From positions 1 through 64,000 of the forward strand of contig JAFWZV010000019.1 in assembly GCA_017517305.1 (NCBI GenBank): a DNA stretch of 64,000 nt. Reading direction: 5' to 3'. The notes under the pieces are model-generated. The model was not told the DNA's origin, searched no databases, and saw only the letters and a list, made by a program, of their open reading frames with translations. How positions within the stretch are numbered: the first letter of the stretch is position 1; every line of letters begins with the position of its first letter. Both the position numbers and the translations under genes were made by a program. The stretch is from Lachnospiraceae bacterium. Lineage in GTDB: Bacteria > Bacillota > Clostridia > Lachnospirales > Lachnospiraceae. Shown here in pieces: positions 7,847 to 15,812 of this stretch.

Positions 7847-9517
7847 ATGTTTGGTTTTTTAAGAAGATTTAAGAAAAAAGTAAATATAGAGCAAAGCTTT
7901 GTTGATTCTATACAGATAAAAGTTGATTGTTCTGATGAGGCTGTGTTTGAGGGATATAAGGCTAATTGCAATATACTTAAAGAAAAGGTTAATGTAGTAA
8001 AGGATTTTACAGATAGCGTTGCCAGAAGGTTTGTTTATAAGCCTTCAAAGAATTGTATAGATGCTAATCAGATGTTAGAGGTTGCATATACACTCTTATG
8101 CAGAGACTTGGATTATGTGATTGTATCAAGTACTTTAGATGACTTTCCTGTGGTTGGTGCTTCCGGCTTAGAAGATTGTATTATTTACTCTGCAGACACC
8201 TGTAAATCTGTGAAAAATATTACAGATGGCAATCAGTCATATTGTGGAAGACTTTTAAGACTTCCGGGATATAATGCTACAGAGGAAAACTTTAATCTAA
8301 ATGACGCAATTGCTAATATAGAACTGAAAAATGAGTTTTTCTTGGTTCAGGGTAATAAGGAGATACCGGTTTACCAGCCTGTTAATATGTCCTATAACTA
8401 TAAGAGTGATAAGAAAATGGTGTTTGTGTTACCAATTTTCATGGCGGTTGGTGGGGTTGAAAGAAACACAGTAGAGATAATGAGAGCTCTTCAGGACAAG
8501 TATGATTTTTGTGTCATTACTATGGAACGACACGCCAAGGGTCAGGGTTCTTTAAATTATCAGCTAAATGGTTTGTGCGAAGCAAATTACGACCTTAGGG
8601 AATTAGTTGAGTTTGATGATTATTTCGATGCATTAAATAGATTTAAAGAAATGTACAAGCCAGATGTAGTATGGTTGTGTAATAATTCCCCATGGCTTGA
8701 GACAAATATGCTTAAGTTTAGGGAAATCTTTAACCAACAGACTATTGTTGCGCAGGATGTGTATGATACAAAGTATGGTTGGATAGAATACTATGATTCG
8801 GAAGGTATCCATACGCTTGATAAGTATATTGCAGTTAACGAGAAGATAAAGACAGTATTCATGGATAAGTATGGACTTAGTGAAGAAAAGATTAGTGTAA
8901 TATATTCTGCGATAGATGATAGTCGTATTAGAAATACTATAAACAAATCATGGGATAGAGTGTCCTTGTGTCAAAAGTATGGAGTCAATCCAGATAAGAA
9001 GCATATAGCTCTCATTGGAAGAATGACAGATCAGAAAAATCCTTTGAGATATTTAGATATGATTAATTCTGTAAAGGAGTACCATGATGAAATTGAGTTT
9101 CTTGTAGTAGGTGATGGAGCTCTTAGTGAACAGGTGGATGAACGTATAGCAAGCTATAATCTTGAAAATTGCGTGACAAGAATTAAGTTTGTTGATAGTA
9201 CTCCGGAGTTATTCCAGATTCTCGATGGTTTGGTTCTTACTTCTGTGTACGAGGGCTTGGCGATAGTAAGTATAGAGGCCATGAGTATCGGTGTTCCAGT
9301 TTTGTCAACAGATACAGGAGATTTGAAACTATTTATTGATAAGACAAATGGTGGAGTTATTATTGACGAAAATATAAGCGATAGAGATAACTTCGTTAAG
9401 TGGTATGAGAATTTAGACGAGTATGCTGAAAATTCGAAGAAGTACTCTATGGAAATTTTGGACTTTTTCTCGGCAGTAAATATTGCTAAACAATATTGTG
9501 AATTGTTCGATAAGTAA
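7847..9517 (+). CDS. GT4 family glycosyltransferase with N-terminal extension
   Basis: GT-B fold enzyme of the glycosyltransferase group 1/GT4 type. The glycine-rich acceptor-side motif is 'MAVGGVERNTVEIMRAL' at about residues 199-215. The C-terminal donor domain contains 'IALIGRMTDQKNPLRYL' and the E-x7-E motif in 'YEGLAIVSIEAMSIGVPVL'. About 180 extra residues precede the GT-B part and match nothing I recognise. At 556 residues it is longer than the usual 350-400. It sits 12 bp after the previous gene. The sugar donor is unknown, though GT4 enzymes usually retain anomeric configuration. Confidence 0.87.
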   Translation: MFGFLRRFKKKVNIEQSFVDSIQIKVDCSDEAVFEGYKANCNILKEKVNVVKDFTDSVARRFVYKPSKNCIDANQMLEVAYTLLCRDLDYVIVSSTLDDFPVVGASGLEDCIIYSADTCKSVKNITDGNQSYCGRLLRLPGYNATEENFNLNDAIANIELKNEFFLVQGNKEIPVYQPVNMSYNYKSDKKMVFVLPIFMAVGGVERNTVEIMRALQDKYDFCVITMERHAKGQGSLNYQLNGLCEANYDLRELVEFDDYFDALNRFKEMYKPDVVWLCNNSPWLETNMLKFREIFNQQTIVAQDVYDTKYGWIEYYDSEGIHTLDKYIAVNEKIKTVFMDKYGLSEEKISVIYSAIDDSRIRNTINKSWDRVSLCQKYGVNPDKKHIALIGRMTDQKNPLRYLDMINSVKEYHDEIEFLVVGDGALSEQVDERIASYNLENCVTRIKFVDSTPELFQILDGLVLTSVYEGLAIVSIEAMSIGVPVLSTDTGDLKLFIDKTNGGVIIDENISDRDNFVKWYENLDEYAENSKKYSMEILDFFSAVNIAKQYCELFDK

Positions 9518-9540
9518 AATCATTTGCGAAAGGAAAACTT

Positions 9541-10470
9541 ATGCGAGTAGTACTATTAGGTGGTTCTGGTTTTATAGGAACTAATGTTGCTTTGGGATTA
9601 AAAAATAATGGATATGAGGTAGTTGTATTGGACAGGGTACCAGCTGCAGTGTTTGAATCTGCTGGTATTGATTTTGTTGCCTGTGATTATGTTTCTGGAA
9701 CTGGAATTGAAGATGTGATTCGGGAGGGAGACTGTGTAATTCACTTAGTCAGCACAAGCTTACCTAATATGTCAAATCAGAATATTCTAGGTGATGCAGA
9801 GAATAATCTTATTCCGTCTATTAAATTGTTTGATGTATGTATAAAGAATAAAGCTTCAAAGATAATATATGCATCATCAGGAGGACAGGTGTATGGTATT
9901 CCAGAGCAAACTCCTATTGATGAAAATCATCCAACTAATCCTCAGAGTGCATATGGCATACATAAGCTGGCGGTAGAAAAGTATCTTATGTTGTATTCAA
10001 AGCTCTATGACATAAAGGTTAATATTATGCGTATTTCTAATCCTTATGGACCAGGGCAGCAACCATTTAGAGGACAGGGTGTGATCTCAACATTTATTGC
10101 AAGTTCCTATATGGATAAGACAGTTGAAATATGGGGAGATGGAAAGGCTGTAAGAGATTATATTTATATAGATGATTTAGTTGATGCATTTGTAAAAACT
10201 GTGGATTATGCTGGTTGTGAGCAGGTGTTTAATGTAGGTAGCGGTGAGGGCAGCTCAGTTCTTGACATTCTGACAAGCGTTGAGAATGCTACTTGCAAGA
10301 CAATTACAAGGCAGTTTATAGAAGCTAAGTCAGCAGACGTAAACATTAACGTTTTAAATTGTGACAAGGCCCAAAAGGAACTTGGTTGGAGAGCTAAGAT
10401 TAGCCTTGATATTGGCGTGGAAAAGATGACTAAGTATTGGAATGAGGAAACAAAGGAATTTCAATTTTAA
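9541..10470 (+). CDS. NAD-dependent epimerase/dehydratase (extended SDR)
   Basis: Nucleotide-sugar-modifying short-chain dehydrogenase. GGSGFIG at residues 7-13 is the NAD-binding motif. The catalytic pair is Y138 and K142 in 'AYGIHK', with the serine region 'YASSGGQVYG' upstream. 'RISNPYGPGQQP' and 'DGKAVRDYIYIDDL' are typical of the UDP-glucose 4-epimerase/GDP-sugar epimerase branch. The 309-residue length is normal. It lies 23 bp after the GT4 gene and 19 bp before the ABC permease gene. It probably supplies the sugar for the ABC-exported glycan; galactose-type 4-epimerisation is possible but not proven. Confidence 0.87.
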   Translation: MRVVLLGGSGFIGTNVALGLKNNGYEVVVLDRVPAAVFESAGIDFVACDYVSGTGIEDVIREGDCVIHLVSTSLPNMSNQNILGDAENNLIPSIKLFDVCIKNKASKIIYASSGGQVYGIPEQTPIDENHPTNPQSAYGIHKLAVEKYLMLYSKLYDIKVNIMRISNPYGPGQQPFRGQGVISTFIASSYMDKTVEIWGDGKAVRDYIYIDDLVDAFVKTVDYAGCEQVFNVGSGEGSSVLDILTSVENATCKTITRQFIEAKSADVNINVLNCDKAQKELGWRAKISLDIGVEKMTKYWNEETKEFQF

Positions 10471-10489
10471 GGGAAATTAGAGGTAGGAT

Positions 10490-11854
10490 ATGAGTAAGAA
10501 GTATACAATAGTAGCAATAATAATGAGCTTGTTAATTGCTCTTTTTCTTGGGGCGGTAATGCCGAAGGAATTGATATATAGACAGGGTGATATCAGTTTT
10601 AATATTAGTATGCGAGTTGATAACTTAACAACAGTAAAGATATATTACTTGGAAAGTGAAGATGAGGAATTCTCAGAGGCGAAATGTGTATCTAAGAAAG
10701 TGGAAGCTAGTCCTGAATTTAAGGACTATATCTTTGATTTACCTGTTAAGGGAGTTAAGGTGTTACGTATTGACTGTGACACGGAGATTGAATTTTGGGA
10801 TATAGAAAGTATTACTGTGGATGTAGATGGTGAAAAGACTGTTTATAATCCTAACCAGATAGATCTATATGACAAGAATGATATACCTGCTGTAGCTGTT
10901 TCAGAGGGATATATTACATTAAGAACTGGTGATTCAGATCCTTATTTAGTGACTAAATGTGATTTTGTAGCCACGATAGATAAGAGTTTGGATTATCGCT
11001 TGATAGTAATGTCTGTTGCATTTGTTGTGTTACTTTTAGTTATGCTGTGCAACAAGAAAATAATAATTGATATGCTTATGGGCATATGGGCGGCAAGAAA
11101 GCAGATTAAGTCTTTGGCAATCAGTGACTTTAAAAGTAGGTTCTCGGGTTCCTATTTAGGTGTGTTCTGGGGAGTTATCCAGCCAATTATGACAATACTT
11201 TTGTTCTGGTTTGTATTCCAGGTGGGCTTTAGGTCGCAGCCTATATCTAATGCCCCATTTATATTATGGTTGGTAGCAGGTATGATACCTTGGAATTTCT
11301 TTTCGGATGCATGGTTAAATGGTAATAATTCTTTTACGGGATATAGCTATATTGTTAAAAAATTAGTGTTTAATATTGATATTCTGCCGGTAGTAAAGAT
11401 TCTTGCCTCATCAATAATGAACATTATATTCAACTTAATTATTATTGTAGTATATGCATTGTATGGTAGAATCCCAGTTATTCACCTTATCGATATGTTA
11501 TATTTTTCTCTGTGTTTAACACTTTTGGCATGGGGACTTTCGATGATTTCAGCTACACTCAATGTGTTTATGAAGGATGTAGGACAGTTTTTGAGTATAG
11601 CAATGCAGTTTATTATGTGGTTAACTCCGATAATGTGGGATTATAATATGATACCTGTTAGTCTGAGTTGGTTATACAAAATCAATCCATTGTTTTATGT
11701 CATTAACGGATATAGAGATGCGTTGATTGATGGCAAATGGTTCTTTAGCAATTTTTATATGATGTTATGGTTCTGGGCGATAACGATAGCTGTTAATGTG
11801 GTAGGAATTAGATTAATGAAAAAATTAAAACCACATTTTGCTGATGTATTGTAA
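10490..11854 (+). CDS. ABC-2 polysaccharide export permease with extra N-terminal extracytoplasmic domain
   Basis: Membrane subunit of a Wzm/TagG-type exporter. The C-terminal part (residues about 200-454) is an ABC-2 permease with six hydrophobic segments and 'GSYLGVFWGVIQPIMT', 'NPLFYVINGYRD'. It is unusual in starting with one membrane segment (about 5-22), an outside-facing beta-rich domain of about 150 residues containing LRID (92-95), and a second membrane segment (about 168-187) before the normal permease. Standard permeases are 250-280 residues. The extra domain could handle glycan emerging from the channel; this is inference. The ATPase gene follows after 14 bp. Confidence 0.87.
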   Translation: MSKKYTIVAIIMSLLIALFLGAVMPKELIYRQGDISFNISMRVDNLTTVKIYYLESEDEEFSEAKCVSKKVEASPEFKDYIFDLPVKGVKVLRIDCDTEIEFWDIESITVDVDGEKTVYNPNQIDLYDKNDIPAVAVSEGYITLRTGDSDPYLVTKCDFVATIDKSLDYRLIVMSVAFVVLLLVMLCNKKIIIDMLMGIWAARKQIKSLAISDFKSRFSGSYLGVFWGVIQPIMTILLFWFVFQVGFRSQPISNAPFILWLVAGMIPWNFFSDAWLNGNNSFTGYSYIVKKLVFNIDILPVVKILASSIMNIIFNLIIIVVYALYGRIPVIHLIDMLYFSLCLTLLAWGLSMISATLNVFMKDVGQFLSIAMQFIMWLTPIMWDYNMIPVSLSWLYKINPLFYVINGYRDALIDGKWFFSNFYMMLWFWAITIAVNVVGIRLMKKLKPHFADVL

Positions 11855-11868
11855 TTTGAGGTGTTTAT

Positions 11869-13158
11869 ATGAGTACGAATGTAATAACTGTAAAAAACTT
11901 GACTAAAATGTATAAACTTTACGATAATCCTATGGATAGATTAAAGGAGGCATTTAGTAGAAAAGGCAATATTAGATATAAAGAACATTATGCATTGCAG
12001 GATGTAAATTTCACTGTTAAGCAGGGAGAAACTGTGGGAATAATTGGAACAAATGGTTCTGGTAAGTCTACAATTTTAAAGATAATCACAGGTGTACTTA
12101 CTCCTACAGAAGGAACTGTTACAGTAGATGGTAGAATTTCGGCATTACTTGAATTAGGTGCAGGCTTTAATCCGGATTATTCAGGAATAGATAATATTTA
12201 TTTAAATGGCACTATGCTTGGATACTCTAGGGAGGAAATGACAGAAAAACTTGATGATATAATTGAATTTGCAGATATAGGAGAATTTATTCACCAGCCT
12301 GTAAAGACTTATTCAAGTGGTATGTTCGTGCGACTTGCTTTTGCTGTTGCTATTAATATTGAGCCAGAGGTGCTTATTGTTGATGAAGCATTATCCGTGG
12401 GCGATGTATTCTTCCAAGCGAAATGCTTTAGAAAATTTGAGGAGTTTAAAGCACAGAATAAGACTATATTATTTGTTAGTCATGATTTGGGTAGCATTAA
12501 TAAGTACTGTGATAGAGCGATCTTACTGAATAAGGGTCATGTAGTAGAAGAAGGTACACCTAAGGATATAATTGATATTTATAAGAAGATTCTTGTTAAT
12601 CAGTATGATGAGGAATCAATTGAAAAGCAAGAAGAAGGTGCAGAAATTGATGAGACAAGCACCGAAACAACATATAATGATGGGGTGCTGTGGAAAACAC
12701 ACTTTAATACAAATCAAAGTGTTGTAGAATATGGTGATAAACGTGCGGAAATCATTGATTTTTGTATGATGGATTCAAATAAAGTTATAACTAACAATAT
12801 AGAAAAAGACAAAGATTTTTATATTAAAATGAAGGTCAAATTTAATGGGACAATACAGGAACCTATATTTGCGTATACAATAAAGGACAGAATGGGTAAT
12901 GATTTGACTGGTACGAATACTTTATATGAAAATATTGAGGTTGGTACTAAAAAAGAAGGAGATATCGTTGAAGTTACTTTTAAGCAGGTTATGACACTTC
13001 ATGGAGGAGACTATCTGGTATCTCTAGGATGTACAAGCTATGAGCATATGGATTTTGTAGTGTACCATAGATTATATGATGCATTTAATATAATGGTTAT
13101 GTCTGAAAAGAATTCAGTAGGATATTTTGACTTAAACAGTAAGATTACACTTAAATAG
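11869..13158 (+). CDS. ABC transporter ATPase with C-terminal glycan-binding-type domain (Wzt-like)
   Basis: ATP-binding subunit of the polysaccharide exporter. Walker A is GTNGSGKST (residues 60-68), the signature YSSGM begins at 148, and Walker B is 'VLIVDEAL' with D172 and E173. After about 250 residues of NBD there is an acidic linker and a beta-rich C-terminal domain to residue 429 ('YTIKDRMGNDLTGTNTL', 'LVSLGCTSYEH'). This resembles the Wzt C-terminal domain that in E. coli O8/O9a recognises the capped end of the O-antigen. TagH-type ATPases for teichoic acid lack this form. With the next two genes it suggests cap-dependent export. Confidence 0.92.
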   Translation: MSTNVITVKNLTKMYKLYDNPMDRLKEAFSRKGNIRYKEHYALQDVNFTVKQGETVGIIGTNGSGKSTILKIITGVLTPTEGTVTVDGRISALLELGAGFNPDYSGIDNIYLNGTMLGYSREEMTEKLDDIIEFADIGEFIHQPVKTYSSGMFVRLAFAVAINIEPEVLIVDEALSVGDVFFQAKCFRKFEEFKAQNKTILFVSHDLGSINKYCDRAILLNKGHVVEEGTPKDIIDIYKKILVNQYDEESIEKQEEGAEIDETSTETTYNDGVLWKTHFNTNQSVVEYGDKRAEIIDFCMMDSNKVITNNIEKDKDFYIKMKVKFNGTIQEPIFAYTIKDRMGNDLTGTNTLYENIEVGTKKEGDIVEVTFKQVMTLHGGDYLVSLGCTSYEHMDFVVYHRLYDAFNIMVMSEKNSVGYFDLNSKITLK

Positions 13159-13175
13159 ATTATGTGGAGGCAAAG

Positions 13176-14102
13176 ATGAGTGAGTGTGTTGGAAATGTAA
13201 AATTAAATTACGATTTTTACTCTGGGGCAGATCTCTATTCTGATGGCAAGGTTGAGGATGAGTTATTATCTATAGTAACCAATTATGAGGAAGAGAAATA
13301 TAATGGGATAATTGCTAGGGAAAAAAGATGGCCGATATTATATCACTTATCTCATATTAGACAAAATATTATAGAGTGGTATCCTTTTAATGGCACTGAG
13401 AGGGTTTTGGAAATTGGTGCGGGATGTGGTGCTATTACTGGTGCGTTGGCTGCTAAGTGTAATAGTGTTACCTGTGTAGAGCTGTCAAAGAAGAGAAGTC
13501 TTATTAATGCAAATAGAAATAAGAAATATTCAAATATTGACATTATTGTAGGGAATTTTCAAGACATAGAGCCTAAGCTTCCGGAGAATTATGATTATAT
13601 TACTTTGATTGGTGTTTTAGAATATGCGGCATCTTATATCAGCAATGCCGAAGACTCATATAAAGAATTTATTAACATAATCAAAAAGCATTTAAAACCG
13701 GAAGGCAAACTGATTGTTGCTATAGAAAATAAGTATGGTTTAAAGTATTGGGCTGGTTGCAAAGAGGATCATGTCAGCGCATACTTTGAAGGTATAGAGG
13801 GTTATACACATACTAAAAGCGTAAAAACATTCTCAAAAAAAGGATTGGATAATTTGTTTACAGCATGTGGGATGAAAGTAGAACAATTTTATTATCCTTA
13901 TCCCGACTATAAATTACCACTTGAAATATATTCAGATGAGTACTTACCTAAACAGGGAGAGCTAAATAACAATCTTATAAATTTAGATAATGAGAGGATA
14001 CTATCTTTTGATGAGGCTAAGGTATACGATAGCTTGATTGAGGATGGAATGTATACAGAGTTTGCTAATTCATATTTGCTGGTTGTAGGTAAGGAGGCAT
14101 AG
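13176..14102 (+). CDS. SAM-dependent methyltransferase, possible chain-cap enzyme
   Basis: Class I methyltransferase fold: motif I is 'VLEIGAGCGAITGAL', followed by 'VTCVELSKKR' (acidic end of strand 2) and 'YDYITLIGVLEY' (motif IV region). About 308 residues. The ATG at 13176 is preceded by GGAGG with a 5-nt spacer; a GTG 12 bp earlier overlaps that ribosome site and is unlikely. The stop is one base before the next ATG, so this gene and the kinase-like gene are tightly coupled. By analogy with WbdD, whose methyltransferase domain is followed by a kinase domain, it may cap the glycan end. That role is inferred from context. Confidence 0.82.
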   Translation: MSECVGNVKLNYDFYSGADLYSDGKVEDELLSIVTNYEEEKYNGIIAREKRWPILYHLSHIRQNIIEWYPFNGTERVLEIGAGCGAITGALAAKCNSVTCVELSKKRSLINANRNKKYSNIDIIVGNFQDIEPKLPENYDYITLIGVLEYAASYISNAEDSYKEFINIIKKHLKPEGKLIVAIENKYGLKYWAGCKEDHVSAYFEGIEGYTHTKSVKTFSKKGLDNLFTACGMKVEQFYYPYPDYKLPLEIYSDEYLPKQGELNNNLINLDNERILSFDEAKVYDSLIEDGMYTEFANSYLLVVGKEA

Positions 14103-14103
14103 G

Positions 14104-15783
14104 ATGGATAGAATTATATATACAAAATATTCCAATGAGCGTGATACTAGGTTACGTATAAAAACGCATATAATGGAAAGTGAAAAACAAAGATATATAC
14201 TTAAGTTGCCTATGACAGATGCAGCCCAATTACATATTGATTCGATATACAATATGTATAATATGTTGACTGAATTATATTCAGGAACAAGTATAAAAAT
14301 AAACAAATGTATCCCATATGATAAAGGGATAAGGTTTGAGTTTTTAGATGGGATTACCTTTGAAGAAATATTGGATGAGCATCTTGCCAGAAAAGATTTT
14401 CTGGGAATTATAGATTTAATAAGAGAATATAAATCTAAACTTCTAGACAGGATTTCTACCAAACAATTTATTCCCACAGAGGGATTTAATCGAGTGTTCG
14501 GCAATGTTGATTTGAACAAATCCTTGGAAGCAGTTTCTGTAGCAAATATTGATTTGATTTTTAGTAACATAATTGTAGACAAAGATAACGAGTGGAACAT
14601 TATAGATTATGAGTGGACCTTTGCGTTTGAGGTACCTATTAATTTTATTTTATACAGAGCGATATGTGATTATTTATACCGTTCAAATAAAAGAGATGAA
14701 CTGTGGCATTTGGAATTATTACAGTTATTTGGAATAGATGAGACTGAGAAAAAGATATATCAGGAAATGGATAGAGCTTTTCATAAATATGTAAGTGGCG
14801 ACACAAAATCACTGGCTCAAATTAATGAAAATGTTAATAATACAAAATATATTGTAAAGGATTTACTTACAACATATATACCTGGACAAGTTCAGGTGTT
14901 TTATGATTATGGTGAAGGGTTTTCGGAGGATAATTCTGAGTTTGTTAATTGTTTAAAAGATGAACAGGGTATGTATAAGTTGTCAATAAATAGACTTGAT
15001 AATGTCAAGTCTGTTAGAATTGACCCTACAAATCAGTGCTGTTTAGCAAGAATAAGCGACTTTAAAATAAAAAAAAGCGAATATAGTCAAAATGATGAAA
15101 TAATTGAGAATACATTTTTTAATAACGGTGTTGAGATAGGGGAGTCGCTGTTTGCTTACAATACCGATGATCCTCAATGGGTGTTGACTGAAATAGATGA
15201 TACTTTTACTGAAATAAATATTTCTTTTTCTTTGTCATGCGTTAGCCCTGAGATGATTGGGATATGCATAGAAGAATATAAAAAACAAAATGATGAAGTT
15301 GCGAAGTTAGTAAAACAAAATGATGAAATACCAAAGTTAATAAAGCTTAATGAAGATTTTTTGCAAAGAGAGCAGCAGATGAATATTGAACTTGATAATC
15401 GTTTAGTTGAGCTAGAACATAGACAGGAGGAAATCAACAATAGGGATAGGATAATAATAGACCAAAATAGACAAATAAATGAGAAGGATATTGAATTGGA
15501 TAATCGTTTGGTAGAGTTGGATAATCGCATGAATGTAATTAATGATAGGGATACCCTTATTTGTGAAATGAAAAACCAGTTGCATGAAAAGGATATTGAA
15601 CTGGATAATAGATTAAAGGAATTAGATAATCGTATGAATGTTATTAATGATAAAGAAAGGACTATACGAGAACTGAGTGACGAAAATCACAAGTTAAGGT
15701 TGCTTATAGAAGGATATAATAATTCTACGTCATGGAAATTGACAAAACCCATTCGACAGGTTGGAAATATAATTAAAAAATAA
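14104..15783 (+). CDS. Kinase-like protein with beta module and long repeat coiled coil (WbdD-like ruler candidate)
   Basis: Residues 1 to about 240 resemble the aminoglycoside-phosphotransferase/choline-kinase fold. 'NIDLIFSN' supplies the D150-x4-N155 catalytic-loop pattern and 'IIDYEW' the metal-binding D168 and E170. Residues about 255-400 are beta-rich with VRIDP at 304-308. From 427 there are three 35-residue units (five heptads each, starting IELDNR) forming a coiled coil. The end, 'SWKLTKPIRQ' plus a basic tail, resembles C-terminal segments of glycan enzymes that sit on the membrane. Methyltransferase, kinase and coiled coil are the parts of WbdD, here in two genes beside a Wzt-like ATPase. 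Kinase activity and ruler function are inferred. Confidence 0.75.
   Translation: MDRIIYTKYSNERDTRLRIKTHIMESEKQRYILKLPMTDAAQLHIDSIYNMYNMLTELYSGTSIKINKCIPYDKGIRFEFLDGITFEEILDEHLARKDFLGIIDLIREYKSKLLDRISTKQFIPTEGFNRVFGNVDLNKSLEAVSVANIDLIFSNIIVDKDNEWNIIDYEWTFAFEVPINFILYRAICDYLYRSNKRDELWHLELLQLFGIDETEKKIYQEMDRAFHKYVSGDTKSLAQINENVNNTKYIVKDLLTTYIPGQVQVFYDYGEGFSEDNSEFVNCLKDEQGMYKLSINRLDNVKSVRIDPTNQCCLARISDFKIKKSEYSQNDEIIENTFFNNGVEIGESLFAYNTDDPQWVLTEIDDTFTEINISFSLSCVSPEMIGICIEEYKKQNDEVAKLVKQNDEIPKLIKLNEDFLQREQQMNIELDNRLVELEHRQEEINNRDRIIIDQNRQINEKDIELDNRLVELDNRMNVINDRDTLICEMKNQLHEKDIELDNRLKELDNRMNVINDKERTIRELSDENHKLRLLIEGYNNSTSWKLTKPIRQVGNIIKK
15382..15696 (+). repeat. Three 105-bp in-frame repeats encoding five-heptad coiled-coil units
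   Basis: Units start at 15382, 15487 and 15592, each 105 bp (35 residues, five heptads). Each begins (N/D)IELDNRL and the first two end in NEK or HEK. Unit number would set the coiled-coil length. The copies have diverged at silent positions, so the array is not freshly duplicated. Confidence 0.9.
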
Positions 15784-15812
15784 AAAAGCAAGAAAATAGT
15801 AAGGAGGACATA

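Noticed and set aside
14070-14600. 176-codon minus-strand frame
   Set aside because: Antisense to the kinase-like gene, whose motifs and ribosome site show that the plus strand is coding.
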